64,000 bases of DNA from Mansonella perstans (GCA_037074765.1 JBAMDO010000026.1:248001-312000); one strand, 5' to 3'. Positions 14,249 through 26,104 are shown, numbered from the stretch's first letter. Program-made: numbers and translations. Notes: generated by a model from the sequence alone, not told the origin.

Positions 14249-14857
14249 TACTACTAAATACACTTACCTGAAATAATTCACTTGCCTGAAACAAAATTCA
14301 TACTTTACAGTAACGAAACCAGAAAAACTTGACCAGAAACAGTGATAATACACACATATGTAGGCTGGTGTGTGCCAATCATTCTTTGTGATTCAGATTT
14401 AATATTTTTCATGCAATGAACAACCGAAATGGTTGAACTAAGCAGCACAACCCCTGACCTCTGACACAAAACCCAAATCTCAATCATAAAGAATGATTGG
14501 CACACCAGCCTACACATTGTTGCAAACCAAGATTCACAGCTACATTTAATATCCCAGCGATTAACCGCTGAACCATCATGCAATTTTACTGTCTCCCAAG
14601 ATGTTAGTTATGATGATGATTGATATCGCGGATGAATGACGTCATTTTGTTAGTTGGGGTGTTAATGTTGAGTGATTTCGGTTTGTTTTACTTTGAATTT
14701 GAATTTGTGGGTTGAGCTAGATTGAATTCAGTTCAATTGGAACATGTAGAAACATTTGCGTTATACTTACCAGAGATCAACTTAGCAACTTTATTAGATC
14801 AACTTAGTAGATATTTATGAAAGTATTTCATTGACGAAAATAGTTTTCAGGGTTAAA
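14249..14857. promoter_or_regulatory. Divergent promoter region, RPL17 / PPP1R11
   Basis: This 609-bp interval separates two divergent start codons, so it should carry both promoters. Its main structure is the long inverted repeat listed separately. A TTTCAG lies 8 nt before the PPP1R11 ATG. The assignment as a promoter is by position only. Confidence 0.45.
14359..14514. repeat. Long imperfect inverted repeat, about 40-bp arms
   Basis: Left arm 14359-14400 and right arm 14475-14514 are reverse complements over about 40 nt, with one 2-nt gap and about three mismatches. Both arms contain the shared core GGCTGGTG(TG)TGCCAATCATT. The spacer is about 74 nt. It could be an inverted duplication, a small MITE relic or a transcribed foldback. 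Confidence 0.85.
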
Positions 14858-16363
14858 ATGAGCCGTGTAAATGAACAAAATAATAATGCTTCTACAGTTA
14901 CAATAGTGGAAGAACCAAATGATCCAACGGTTTGATGTCTTATTTTAGAATATAATTTAGATATCTAATACTTACAGATATATTAGTAAGTCAATTGCAT
15001 TTCTTTTGATCTCTGTTACAAGTGCTAAATTCTTAGGCAAAAGGATGAGAAAAAGATCGAAGAGCAAAACTTAATTGATTCATTGTGCAATGTTTACAGA
15101 ATTATATGATTCTATGTATATATACTATTAATTTAATAATCTATTTTAGCTCTTCTTGCTTTTTTGCTATTTTTTTCTTTTTTGCCAATAATTAAATACC
15201 ATTCAAAATATTTAAACCAATTTTGATATTGTTTGAAATGATTAAAATTAAAATGCTAAAAAAATGTAATTATAAAGAAGTTTAATTTGAGCTATAAATA
15301 ATTATTTATGATACTATAAGACTTAATTTTAATGCTTTTCCCTAAATTTATTTTTATTACAAAATTGCTAAATTCTCTTTTTTAACATACTTCACCGATA
15401 TTTTTATCGCATATATAAAGCACAGTATATATTGCATTTTCAGATTGCAGTGCAACAACTTACCCTTTCCCCCGAATTGTCACGTGAACTACAGTAAGCA
15501 AATGTTTTCTGTTTTGTTACAAAAACTAGTTAATCCGAAATAAGCTTTGAGATCAAATTAATGGGTAAAGAGTAAAAATAATGGTTTTTTTTTTTTTTTA
15601 CTTATTTATTCATATTATTTCACCTTCTGTTTTCCCCCTATATTACTGCTAAATTTGCGTTTAAGTTAATAAATTAAGTTAGTTCTACAAAAGAAATTTT
15701 AACGTTATTTCTAAATCTTGCTTTTTAAATAACTAAGCAAAAACGGAAACGATTCTTCACAATGCTCAAAATAATTTTTCTTTATAGTGTACGCTGGTCG
15801 ACGGATACTGTAGATAATGAATTCTTGGGTCGATACAAGTCAAAATGTTGCTGTATTTACAAGAAATCGAAGAAATGGAATGAAAGTTCTGAGAGCGATA
15901 CTGACTCTGTACGTTTTTCCGAAATTTGCATATTATGAAGTTAATTGGAGTGATTAATATAATTAAAATCGTTTATGCAGTCTTTTTTCAAGTTCTTAAT
16001 AGCCTATGCAAAGGGGATTTATTCAAAAGAGGTATTTCGAAGCTTTGACTCGTTTTGCACTTCAATACACTGCAAGCTTATCGGCGAGTTTTCTGTGTAT
16101 GGAGAGCTCCACCGTAATCTGTTATTTATGGAGGTCACAATGATAAAGGAGGGGATTAATTATGGTTCACTGTAGAGGAGTTACAACAGCGGCATTTTTG
16201 ATGCGATACAATAACAGAATGTGATTTAAGTACTGCATTTATGAACCATGTATGTTTGGTATTTTAGGACTGTGAAACGAATCATTGTCGAGGACACGTT
16301 GAAAAGCGTTTTCATCCATTAGGCGGTGATGGAGGAGAATCTGGTCATTCATGTCCTGCGTAA
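14858..16363 (+). CDS. ppp1r11: Protein phosphatase 1 inhibitor-3 (PPP1R11/Tctex5-like)
   Basis: Small, heat-stable inhibitor of PP1. In vertebrates it is also reported as a Cys-rich E3 ligase. Four exons: 14858-14929, 15444-15493, 15788-15908, 16268-16363, giving 112 aa (human 126). Seen: HVRW then [21 protein letters not shown], which aligns with human [26 protein letters not shown]. The PP1-docking RVxF-type site is therefore HVRW here instead of KVEW. A Ser/Glu/Asp-rich stretch ([11 protein letters not shown]) follows, then CETNHCRGH. The Cys triplet and the C..H..C..H residues that characterise the family are kept. The C-terminus is shorter and lacks the Pro-rich tail of mammals. Confidence 0.92.
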
Positions 16364-18531
16364 TTGCTGTTTTATTTGTGATTTTATCGATTTTATTTTG
16401 TTTTTCCTTCAATGCTGTAAGGACGTGATATAAAATTATTGCTGAAGTACTGCAGTTAAGTTATCAGTATAATTATACTTCTGGCTTTGGTTCTTTTCTT
16501 TCCAACATACGCTGAAAACATTGATATCTTATTTAGTCTAAAATGTGCATCTAATATGTCATCTCTTCTCCAGTTGTATTTTCAAGTAGATGTTTTTTTT
16601 GTAATCTGTAAAATATTTGATTGATGTTTAGTTTGGTTATAAATTGTTTGGATTTTACTGCCGTACTTTGAGAAAACTTTTTTGTACTTCACTTTGTTGA
16701 TGGCGAAACTTATGCAGTATAAATTTTTTCGCAAAGCTTCTAGAGTCACTTGTTGATGGAGAAATAAACGATTACTGTTCAGCACATTACTAGACAATCA
16801 CTTTTTACATAAGATTTAAATGCCTTAATAATTTTTAAGGATAGGCGATGTTTGTTACGATGATTTCCTGTGAAATGGTTTTTGCAAATACCAATAAGGG
16901 TGAGGTATGAATTCTGAAGGTTTATTGCCTTGGGCTTCCAATCAAGCTACTGAATTGGGTCAACTCTATATCCCTATATATCTGTAATTGGTTGCATCAT
17001 TCTCTTGAAACAAATGAAGAAATGTCATGGAGGTCAATCAACAGTTTATTAATAGTGTTACTGTTGAGCATTAATGCTCATGTATATATATATATATATA
17101 TATATATCACGGAATGTTCTGAGGACTTTTCAATGCATTTTACTGTAGATTCTGGTCATTTATGTGGATTGGAGGTTTGACATGATAACTTGGGAGTTTC
17201 ATAAAAGTTAATTTACATCACTAATATCGCCAAATTGAGCGGAAATGATAGGACGCTTATATAGGACAAAATTTATTGTTCCGTTTTAATGTTGATGACA
17301 TATTAGTTAGACATTTACAAAGTATTTCTGCTCAAGCTTTACATTTTTCCTTTTTTCCAAACTAATATCATGAATATTGCCCCATTAAATTTAATATCTG
17401 AGGATAAATTTCTGGCTTCGCATAACTTTTCATTTTTTATACGCATGATAGAGCATTTTAAAATTAACTTATCATAATATTCTCACAATATTTCGCACAT
17501 ACTTATTCTTAGGTATGAATAAATGAGTGAGCAGTAGTAGATGTGCGAACTGCAAATTTTTATACGAGACAAAAGTTTGTAAAGTTTTGAATCAAAGGAA
17601 TTTTTGAGAGTTTGAAAGTATTAAGTTTTGTCAGCTTATCAATTCTTCGTTGTACAAAATTTACTTGAATAAAAAGAATTATATACCGTATTGTATTAAT
17701 TTTCACTCACAGTATATGTTCATGAGGATATATTGTTGAGGAATGAACATCGAGTTACTGGCATACCTTCGAAGAAAAATATTATCTCACAGATTCTTTG
17801 ATAACTATTGGTTAAATCGATTCCATCTGAAGATTAAGAGTGATACTCATGTTGCTAAAAATTTGATACAATTTCATTATACTGAAATTTTTCAACTTGC
17901 GTTTTCTCATCGAAAAATACTTCCTGATTGCAAGCAAGCTTTCTTTTTACATTGCCTTGGAGTTTATCATCTGTTTTAAAAGTATTAAAAAAATGGTATT
18001 CGAAATAAAAAAACAGCTTCAAGAATTGATTCTTCGAAAAATCTGGGAAACGATAAAGCTAGATGTGATAAAAATATTTTGATAGGCCTAATAAAATCTG
18101 ACCCTATGCAGTTTCCTGCTTCAGGACCATCCCTCCCGCGGTTTTCAAAAACATCTTTTATATCGATATGCATTCAACGGACAAATAACTCTTCATGCTA
18201 ACTTTGATAAAGTGATGAAGATTCTTTCTAACCTTCTCTCTTTTTCTTTCTCTTTTCATTGTTTTAACTGTAGAGTGAAAAGCAGTTTAGAAATATTTAG
18301 TAATAGAATCATGAAAGAGAAAGTAATAGATGACTGGTGACTTGAATATAGCAAGTGACAAGTTATAATAATGCCATACTTTTTTAATCATGAAGTTAGA
18401 AGAATTTGTAAGTAGTTAATTATGGTGCAATGAAATGCAAATGAAGCTAAGAAATGAGGAAATGAGTTATTCAGAAGTATAATTTTTTTTGTCTCTTACT
18501 TTACGAATTTAATTTGAAAATTGAAAGAACA
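16364..18531. other. Intergenic, PPP1R11 to small membrane protein gene
   Basis: AT-rich. Contains a (TA)n microsatellite at about 17082-17107. Short open frames at 17743-17979 and 17985-18173 (minus) have no supporting homology. The minus-strand stretch at about 18090-18173 is less AT-rich and reads MHIDIKDVFENRGRDG, but no partner exon was found. Confidence 0.4.
17082..17107. repeat. (TA)n microsatellite
   Basis: About 26 bases of alternating T and A, embedded in intergenic DNA. Confidence 0.9.
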
Positions 18532-18798
18532 CTATCGCAAAGGTTTAGAATGATCGGCCAAATAGAATGATCGTCGAAATTCAGGATCAGCTATCTTTGA
18601 AGCAAATTGAAATTCGCCATTTTTCTGCTTAGAGCGTTGATTCTTCTTCCATTGAATATGTTTGCAGCGTAAATAAACTTGGGTAATTACGAAACAACAT
18701 ACAAATATTAATAGACCGCAGATCATAAACGTGACCACTGCAATGATAATTGATTCTATATCAGTACCTATTGGTGTAAGCGGCATTCTTGGACTCAT
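18532..18798 (-). CDS. Small single-pass membrane protein, unassigned
   Basis: An 88-codon frame in one exon. A TTTTAG acceptor sits one base before the ATG, so it may be trans-spliced or the 3' exon of a longer gene. Seen: a short polar N-terminus with two Pro (MSPRMPLTPIGTD); a strongly hydrophobic segment at about residues 15-42 (SIIIAVVTFMICGLLIFVCC...TQVYL); then a basic, Lys/Gln/Arg-rich stretch (KHIQWKKNQRSKQKNG); and a soluble tail ending DHSKPLR. The charge pattern suggests N-outside, C-cytoplasmic. I do not recognise a family. It may be a nematode-specific small integral membrane protein. Confidence 0.5.
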   Translation of the reverse strand: MSPRMPLTPIGTDIESIIIAVVTFMICGLLIFVCCFVITQVYLRCKHIQWKKNQRSKQKNGEFQFASKIADPEFRRSFYLADHSKPLR

Positions 18799-20804
18799 CC
18801 TAAAATGATAATGCAGTATTAGTCAAAACAAGCAAATAGAGAATATAAGAAAGTGGATTCACGCTTTTTTTCTTCTGCTAATTATTTGTACCAAAGGGAA
18901 TTTTATATAGTTATGACAATATCCTAGCTTGTTCAGACTAAATAATTTGTATTTCCAAAATACAACAAAAAAAGGAAGAGAATTAAATGGAATAGTGTTA
19001 CAGAAAATATTCATTTATAATCTGCTTTAAAGCACAAAATGCAATTGCATTTTGCAAGCATATATATTAGTTGTATTCATTTAAATCATACTTGACTTGT
19101 AAGACTGAATTTTGTGCAAAAATATCACATAAACCTGCCACATGATTGAATATCGAATTACAGTAATTTCATATTCGAAAATAAATAAACTGCTAGAAGC
19201 TTAATAAAAAGTTTTGTGAAATCTGAACCTTTCTTCATCTCTACGACAAACGATGACAGTCATTTAATCTCCACTTTTTCTGCTTCACATTTATTCAACA
19301 AGAAAAGACATTTCGGAAAAAATATTTAGTCACTCCTTGATACTTTTTTTTTGTTCCTATAAATTATAACCAATGTAATAGACGCCAATTCCATTCATTT
19401 AATATAGATAAGAAATTTGAATATGAGAAGACTTAAAACTTAAGGATTAGCACTTTGATATAGAAGGCAAAAGATGAAAAAGTGAATGACTGGTACTTGG
19501 ACTGCACTTTCACCTACTACTAACAAAAGCGCATCATTAGATCAAATATCAAAACAATCATTCATTTAGATGGCCTAAATAAATATGCCAGACAGATATT
19601 ACTTTTTGCATTTCAATTCCAATCTTCTAATGCATCTCTAATTTCAATTCCACCGTACTATCAAATATTTGCTTGTTAATTGATTTGAGCAATTTTAGAA
19701 ATGAAATTCGGATGATTTCAAATAAATTATTTTAAGGCAATAATTACATAGCTAAAAAAACAAGACAATTTTTTTAATTAATTCTGCCCTAATTTGAGGT
19801 TATGATAATCGACAGTAATCATATATAAGTGCATAGTTGAAAAAATTAATTACGGATTTGACAACTATTATTTACAAAAAAATTGCTTTCTTGAAAATGA
19901 TTTTTTTGACTTCAAATTCAAATGGCTGCACGTTCAAGCTTAGAACTAAACAGGCTGAAAACGTGAAATGGCCCACATAACGTTTGCTGATAAATTGACC
20001 CCTGAACGGACTGAATAATAGATTTATGTCAATGTAATTCTCACTTCACAGGTAAGAAAAAAGTTAGTGTAAAAGTAAGAAACGATAATAGTCATAGTGT
20101 ATTTTGGCCACAGTCAATAACAGGCCAAGATGACGTTTGAATAATGAAATGGGAGTGATGAAAAGTGTAATGGAGTGAAGAAGAAAAGGCCACCGAATTT
20201 TTTTTTGGTTCTTAGTAATATATCATTTCATGCAGAATCATTAGGCCAACTAACTACCAATCTTCCATTTTTCAGTATAATAAATTCATTGAGCATTGTG
20301 CAATGGCAATGCCATTATAATTAACATTTTAATTAACATTGATATAAACAACACAATAGTTTTCCTAATTATTATATGTTGAATAGTTGGATGGATACGT
20401 GTAACAAAAGCCAGGATGACGGATGAATGTGTGGCAAAAGTTTTCAAGAAAATGTTTGTATAATAATTTTAAACTGACATCAATATGATTATGTTCCCAT
20501 ATATTATTTCTTTTATACTAAATACTAAAATTAGATTGTTTATTACGGAATATCTTGGATCATTGGAATAGGAATGTTAAAGAAATTTTTGTATAAAAGA
20601 ACAGAAAACTGACTTCAGTAGTGCATGTCACATGATATATGTCACAATGTCATTTATAAAAGATCAGTCAAAGATATACATAGCAACAATCATAATCGGA
20701 TAGTTTGGTGTTATACGATACTATGTTATTTATTGCAGTGAACCTCAATTAATTAAAGTGATGCAAATCTTTTCTTTGAAAAGTTTTTGAAAAAGCTTTT
20801 TTTT
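18799..20804. other. Intergenic, no gene seen
   Basis: AT-rich. A short plus-strand frame at about 19924 (MAARSSLELNRLKT) is isolated and I could not link it to another exon. Nothing else is supported. Confidence 0.4.
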
Positions 20805-21195
20805 TGATTTGAGACTGTTCTTATATAAAAATTGAGCCTGGTATTAGTTTAGTCCGCCGTGAGACAGAACGGTTTATCTTGTGTATTTTTTAATTTTGTA
20901 CTTTTTTTTTGATGTGTATTTTTTTGGTTGGGATTAGTACGAAAGGAAAATTATAAGAGTTAATATTTATGACTTTTTAGTTTTATGGATTTTTTAAAAT
21001 TTTATTATTGTTTTTTTCTTTTTTAGTACCTTTTGTGATATATTTTATTTTTTAGTTGTTTATTTTAAGGATTTTTTGAAAGTAAGTTAGAATGTTATGA
21101 GTGCAGGTTTGTTGTTACTAAAAGTGCTCGTTCTAGTTTCAATGTAGTTTTTTTTCTGTTCAATATTTTTTAATTTTGAATTATTTTCAATTATT
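20805..21195 (+). mobile_element. Nuclear insertion of mitochondrial DNA (NUMT): rrnL 3' end plus nad3 5' part
   Basis: The stretch is T-rich on this strand, like nematode mitochondrial sense strands. Near 20808 GAGACTGTTC matches the large-rRNA domain V segment GGGCTGTTCGCCCATTAAA. It is followed by CCGCCGTGAGACAGAACGG (cf. bacterial CGTCGTGAGACAGTTCGG), and at about 20936 by AGTACGAAAGGA, the sarcin-ricin loop (AGTACGAGAGGA in E. coli). About 150 bp further, a frame reads KLECYEC(S)FVVTKSARSSFN, resembling nematode ND3. It carries in-frame stops and T-run shortening, so it is broken. The rrnL-nad3 order is that of nematode mitochondria. Boundaries are approximate. Confidence 0.8.
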
Positions 21196-21277
21196 TCACT
21201 ACACTAATTGTGCTTAATGTTTGGTTTGTACTATTTAGTAAGGCTATTAATCCTACTTACTAAAAAGACTTTTTATA

Positions 21278-21460
21278 GTGCAACTGAAAATTGTAGCAGA
21301 ATCAGAAATGGATCGGTTACTTAAACCACAGGCCATGCTGTCATACTGTGGTCCTGTGGAACCATCTGGAACAACAACAGAACAGTGGATGCTTGGTGCC
21401 AATACTGTTACAGCACTGCTACCTAATTGTACTTTTAATAATACGGATGTGCAACCATAG
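21278..21460 (+). CDS. Possible orphan exon beside the NUMT
   Basis: Directly after a TTTTTATAG acceptor, a 60-codon frame reads VQLKIVAESEMDRLLKPQ, then AMLSYCGPVEPSGTTTEQW and ends NCTFNNTDVQP with a stop. Its composition is far less Phe/Ile/Asn-biased than chance frames in this window, which suggests coding DNA. I found no upstream exon with matching phase (18.8-21.2 kb on this strand), and do not recognise the protein. It could be the last exon of a gene whose intron received the NUMT, or a relic. Confidence 0.3.
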   Translation: MQLKIVAESEMDRLLKPQAMLSYCGPVEPSGTTTEQWMLGANTVTALLPNCTFNNTDVQP

Positions 21461-22493
21461 CAATGCCATTTTCACGCAGCTAATACAGCTAGTAATCTTA
21501 CACGATCCTTTTGATACGATGAAAAATGTATTGTTAGTTGGTACGACATACTATTGGTAAGCAGTCTTATGAAGTTGATGCATTATTTTAGTGGGTTACG
21601 ATAATCGTTTAGTATGACTACATTGGTTCTTGTGCTTTTATGTGCTCTTTGTAATTTGTTCGTTCATGCATTATTTACCGATTTGTGCCGCTTATATGAA
21701 TTTACTGCAGTGAGGAGCACTAACGTACATAGCGCACAACTAATAAGATAATTATGCTCGACATAATATGAATAGTACAGTACTTTCTTTGCACTATGTG
21801 GACAAAGCGGATATTGAAAAATATGTTTTGATTCTATTGCATTTTTGTGTTCAGTTCATTTTGGATCAATTTATAACTTCGTGCAACACTATACTAACAA
21901 GTCTTAGTTTAAAAAATTTTTTCGATACTGATCTGTTGTAGCATGCAATTTCTATTTGTTGTATTTGTTGCTGTAATACACTCAGTCATTCTTCTGTTGT
22001 CAATTATCGAAGAATGAAGTAATGGCTTCCTTAAAAAAATGCCGTTGTGAGTTGTTTATTCAACTTTCTTTGAACAAAATTCTTTATATTATATCCATGA
22101 ATGATTTCCATACTTTCCTTTCCTGGAATGCACAGACATGTATTATTGTTATGATTTGTTTTGCTTGCCTATCCATTTTATGCAAATATTTTACAGTTCC
22201 GTTGATTTAATTTTGTATTTTTATTTCTTCATAATACCAAATTGCTTTATTTGTTAATTAGTGTGAATTTTGAATTCAATTTATCATGCAGTAATGGTAT
22301 AAATTATGCTAGTGATAATGGTATATTTCATTGTACCTCTTGAAATATACAAAAAAAAAAAAAAAAAAAAAACGAAGAAGAAGGTATATTTCTTGAAATA
22401 TACAAAAAAAGAAAGAAGAAGAATAAGAATAAACTGACGGAAAATTATTTGGCAGTAGCTTTGGTTGTATGAAAATCAGCTTCTTTTCACTTT

Positions 22494-22525
<32 letters not shown>

Positions 22526-24205
22526 CTCTTTGCTAGTGCATGCAAGGAATTTTGGTGTAATCAATCTGATCGGAAGTTTTGATTTTGCAAATGAGAGGGA
22601 ATACTTTGTTTTCTCTATAGAAGCCGAAGGAATTGAGCCTAGTTTTGGTATTTCTGTATAATCATTTTCTTTTTTTTTTTTTTTGAATTAGAATATCGAA
22701 TTCGTTATCCATTCATAAGCTAACTTTTTCATCTCCCTTCAATGAAATTTCTTCCAAATCAGAAAACAAAATCACAATTTGTCTTGTTCGGAGATATTCG
22801 AATATGAAAAGCAACCATTATTTAATTATGCTTTTAATTGTTTTTTCCAATCTTTTTTTTTCTTTCCTTATCTGTTTGGGGGGTAAAAAAAAAAAAAAAA
22901 AAACAGAGATTTCAGATGACTTGTAAAATTTCCGTGACTTCTCTGAATGAAAAAGTTTAGGTGAAACTATTAGAAGTCAAAGTGCCCATTACCGTAGGTG
23001 TAGACGATTCATTAATTGTTATTTATTTTCTTTGAATTGCGATTTATTTTTTTTAATTTATGTAATAAATCATTGATATTGTATTTGTGAAAACAAACAT
23101 CGACAAAACTAACTGATAGCAAAGGAAATGTCTGATGAAAATTGAAAAAGAAGAGAAGATAAATAGAAGAGAGTTTATTGCTCACTTTTCATTAAACTAA
23201 TTGGAAAAGTAGTATAAGTTATGATACAATAAGTATTATCAGAAGTATCGATGTTCCGTAAAACATTGAGTCTTACTGTACCTTAAGTCTTATTCGCTAG
23301 CAAACGAGCATAATGTTACAGACAAAAACAAGACATTCAGGTTGCATGTACGAACCTCCTTTTTTGGATGAGACAATTCAAACACTTGATTAAATGTGTT
23401 TGTTTGTTTTTTTTTTTTTCCAGCCTTTTTAACTTTATTAGATATTCTACATATCATATTGTAATGGTAATAGCACTCTAATCTGATGCAGAATACCTGG
23501 AAAATTTAGACTTACGTATTAACAATTCAGAACATTCACAGTATTCTGTCGATACCATTAGTCACAATAAATGCTACATATCACCTGTGTGACCTTTTAA
23601 TTTAAAGTCATCTGGTCTGTTTGGTAATTCTCGGATGGACGATGCTTTGATTATTTGTAATGATCTCATGAGTAAAAATGAAGGTAGCAGCAATAAGGTT
23701 TAAGGTTGCATTTTGTCGTATCTGAAAAGCGTGAAATTGATTTCTTTCAAATAATTTTAATTCAAATTAAAATTTCAATAATTTTAATTAGATATTAAAA
23801 TTGATAGGAAATGGGGAAGAGATCAGATATTGTTGAATTTAACAATTCTGTTATTTGTTTTCTGTCACAAAATGATGGTTTTTTTTTTTTTTTTTGCTCA
23901 ACTACAACATGGAATGAATATTTTCATGAGCTTCCGAAAAAAGAAGATTTAATTTTGTTGAAATAAATTTAAATATTAAAATATGTTTGTTTATACTGCT
24001 TATATTATGACGTTTTTTGTTCCTTCTCGTAATGTTTTTGTCATTAATTAGAATTAATTTATCGTAATATCATTAATTAATTGACTAGTAATAATATTGT
24101 TTTCCGGATAAAATTAGACTATAGTCCGAAGGCTTTCGGAAGACATGATTGATCTTCTAAACATTGTCTAGTTTTATTGAATTTTAATTTATTTTCAGGG
24201 AAAAG
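21461..24205. other. Intergenic, 2.7 kb, low complexity
   Basis: Many A- and T-runs (22350-22371, 22500-22525, 22670-22684, 22888-22903, 23408-23420, 23878-23895). Two copies of a GTATATTTC...GAAATATAC foldback lie at 22321-22350 and 22384-22403. No gene seen. A TTTTCAG at 24192-24198 just before the WWE gene is a candidate trans-splice acceptor. Confidence 0.45.
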
Positions 24206-25949
24206 ATGGACGATTTGAACGAAAGTGAAAACGATACTATTATAGGTGTAATGACTGACAGTGAGAATGGTAATTATGCAGGTGACATGGAGACAAAGTT
24301 ATTTTGGGAGTACGAATTAAGCCGAGGAAGATGGATCAAGTATGAGAATGTAACCAACAAAAAGTTGAAGTAATCACTATTCTTGATTTATTAGCAAAAA
24401 TAAAATATTTAGGATAAGTGTTGATAAATGTAGGGGATTCATAGAATGTATGATGGATGTTTTAGAATGTCAAAAATGAGCAGTATTTGCTTTATCTATT
24501 AACGTAAGCATGGTGCTAAAATTGTTCTTTAATTCATAATTCCCTTTTACTTCCGTTCTCATTTATTCAAAATCTCGTTTTACAATTTGCTTAGATTGAA
24601 AATATTTCGTTCTTATCATATCTTACTAGGGATGGTTGCATAACATCTTCCATTAGTATTCCTCTTCTTTCTCATTGTATTTGCATGTTAGTTGATAATA
24701 TCGCTGAATTTCACTACTCATCATTCAAGTTTCAATGCTTAATGTTAGTCATTGCTTCTGTAATTTTGATCAAACTAAATATTTAAATTTCTCTGAATTG
24801 CCGATTTACATTATAGTGAGAGCATAGCAAATGGAGTTGCTGAGTTCGAATTGGAGGAATCTAAATTACAAATTGATTTGAATTCAATGAAACAAAAAAA
24901 TTTGGATACCGGTTTTGTTCGATCTGTGAGATGTGTTATTCGAAATAACGAAGGTGAATCACTATCAAATAATGAGAATTTTTTCTTCCTTCAGTTCAGA
25001 CTTTGGCATATTTCGTTTAGGTGTTAATCGTGTCTGGGAATACATTGATTCAAAAGGACGCTGGCGAAGTATGGATCCAACATCTACTATAACATTAGAA
25101 AGTGCCTTCGTTAATGGATCTGGAAACGTTAAAATACTGTTGTCGGGAATAAATTTTATTGCTGATTTCGATAATAATCTAATCAGAAGTGAGAACGGAC
25201 TGACGGAATATAAAGTTAGTAGGAATCAGTTTTTCCTGAAATCCTTAACAAAAGCGAATGCTTCCAGTCATTAATTTGTCGAGTAAATTTTGTTTTGACT
25301 AGGAAATTTCGTTAATATTGTTAAATATGATATCAGATCCGTTTCCAATTAGCGGTTGCCGAGCCCTCAATGTCAGCAAAACCAGTTCCAAGTGTTGAAC
25401 GCCTTCGAGCGGTAAAACGTATAGCAGCAATGACCGATACACACTCGCTTGAAAGTAAACGAAAGGTTAGTTAGCAAAGCTCAACAGTTTTCTTAATGAT
25501 GAACGAGCGGCGATACAGGAAAAATAGTTTTCGGGTGCCGAGTAAGATCGAAAATGTCTTCTAGGATGCTGTTCTAGTGGCATCGATTACTTTTTGGCTA
25601 AAGGTGATATATTCGTTACACTATTCAATTCACCGTCATATCCTTTCCAGATTGCTGGAAATTTAGTATCACCTCAATGCATGTAGTTGTTAGCAGGCAT
25701 TAAATGAAATTCGTATACTCTGACTAAATGAAGTTTAAAGAAATTCTAGAGAAAAATTTATTTTCACAGGTAATAAAGTGTGGCTTATGTGACCGTTTTC
25801 AACTCTCTGATTGTTCTTCAATATAGATCAGGTTATCGAAATTGCAGGCAATGAGAGAAAATGATACCGGCGGAGATGATGATAATAGTGAGAAACAAAG
25901 TAATGAATTAAGAACTCGTAGAAAAAGAAATGCTAGTTCTAAGAGCTGA
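24206..25949 (+). CDS. Tandem WWE-domain protein
   Basis: WWE domains bind iso-ADP-ribose/poly(ADP-ribose) and occur in Deltex, RNF146, HUWE1 and some PARPs. Five exons: 24206-24369, 24817-24953, 25021-25214, 25337-25465, 25827-25949. Phases agree and give 248 aa. Seen: WWE1 at about residues 31-100, with LFWEYELSRGRWIKYENV, FELEESKLQIDLNSMKQKN and TGFVRSVRCVIR; WWE2 at about 101-165, with VWEYIDSKGRWRSMDP, LLSGINFIADFDNN and YKIRFQLAVAEP. Both have the W-x-E...R-W core. The remainder (about 170-248) is basic/acidic and disordered, ending RTRRKRNASSKS. No RING or Deltex C-terminal domain follows. Paired WWE domains recall Deltex. A broken PARP catalytic domain follows 370 bp downstream on the same strand. 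Confidence 0.85.
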
Positions 25950-26020
25950 CAATCAGAGGATTCGAATAGCAAGACTGGTAAAAATGTGTATGTGAGGAAC
26001 ATATCAGATCCTTAGCCATC

Positions 26021-26104
26021 GATGCGATTACGAGTGATATAAATCCTTGATGTGGCTGCGAGTGATATATGTCCTTGATGCAATTACAAGTGGTATAAAT
26101 ATAT
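26021..26104. repeat. Three degenerate 28-bp tandem repeats
   Basis: Units start at about 26021, 26049 and 26077. Each has the pattern GATGYRRYTRCRAGTGRTAT followed by ATRTCCTT-like bases. They lie in the 3' flank of the WWE gene, before the PARP relic. Confidence 0.7.

Noticed and set aside
15975..16175. 66-codon frame inside PPP1R11 intron 3
   Set aside because: Intronic; skipping over it keeps PPP1R11 in frame and matches the family.
17743..18082. Overlapping plus-strand frames
   Set aside because: Two frames overlap in different phases and neither shows coding character.
22022..22210. 62-codon frame with hydrophobic stretch
   Set aside because: Composition matches chance translation of T-rich DNA; no signal or splice site context.
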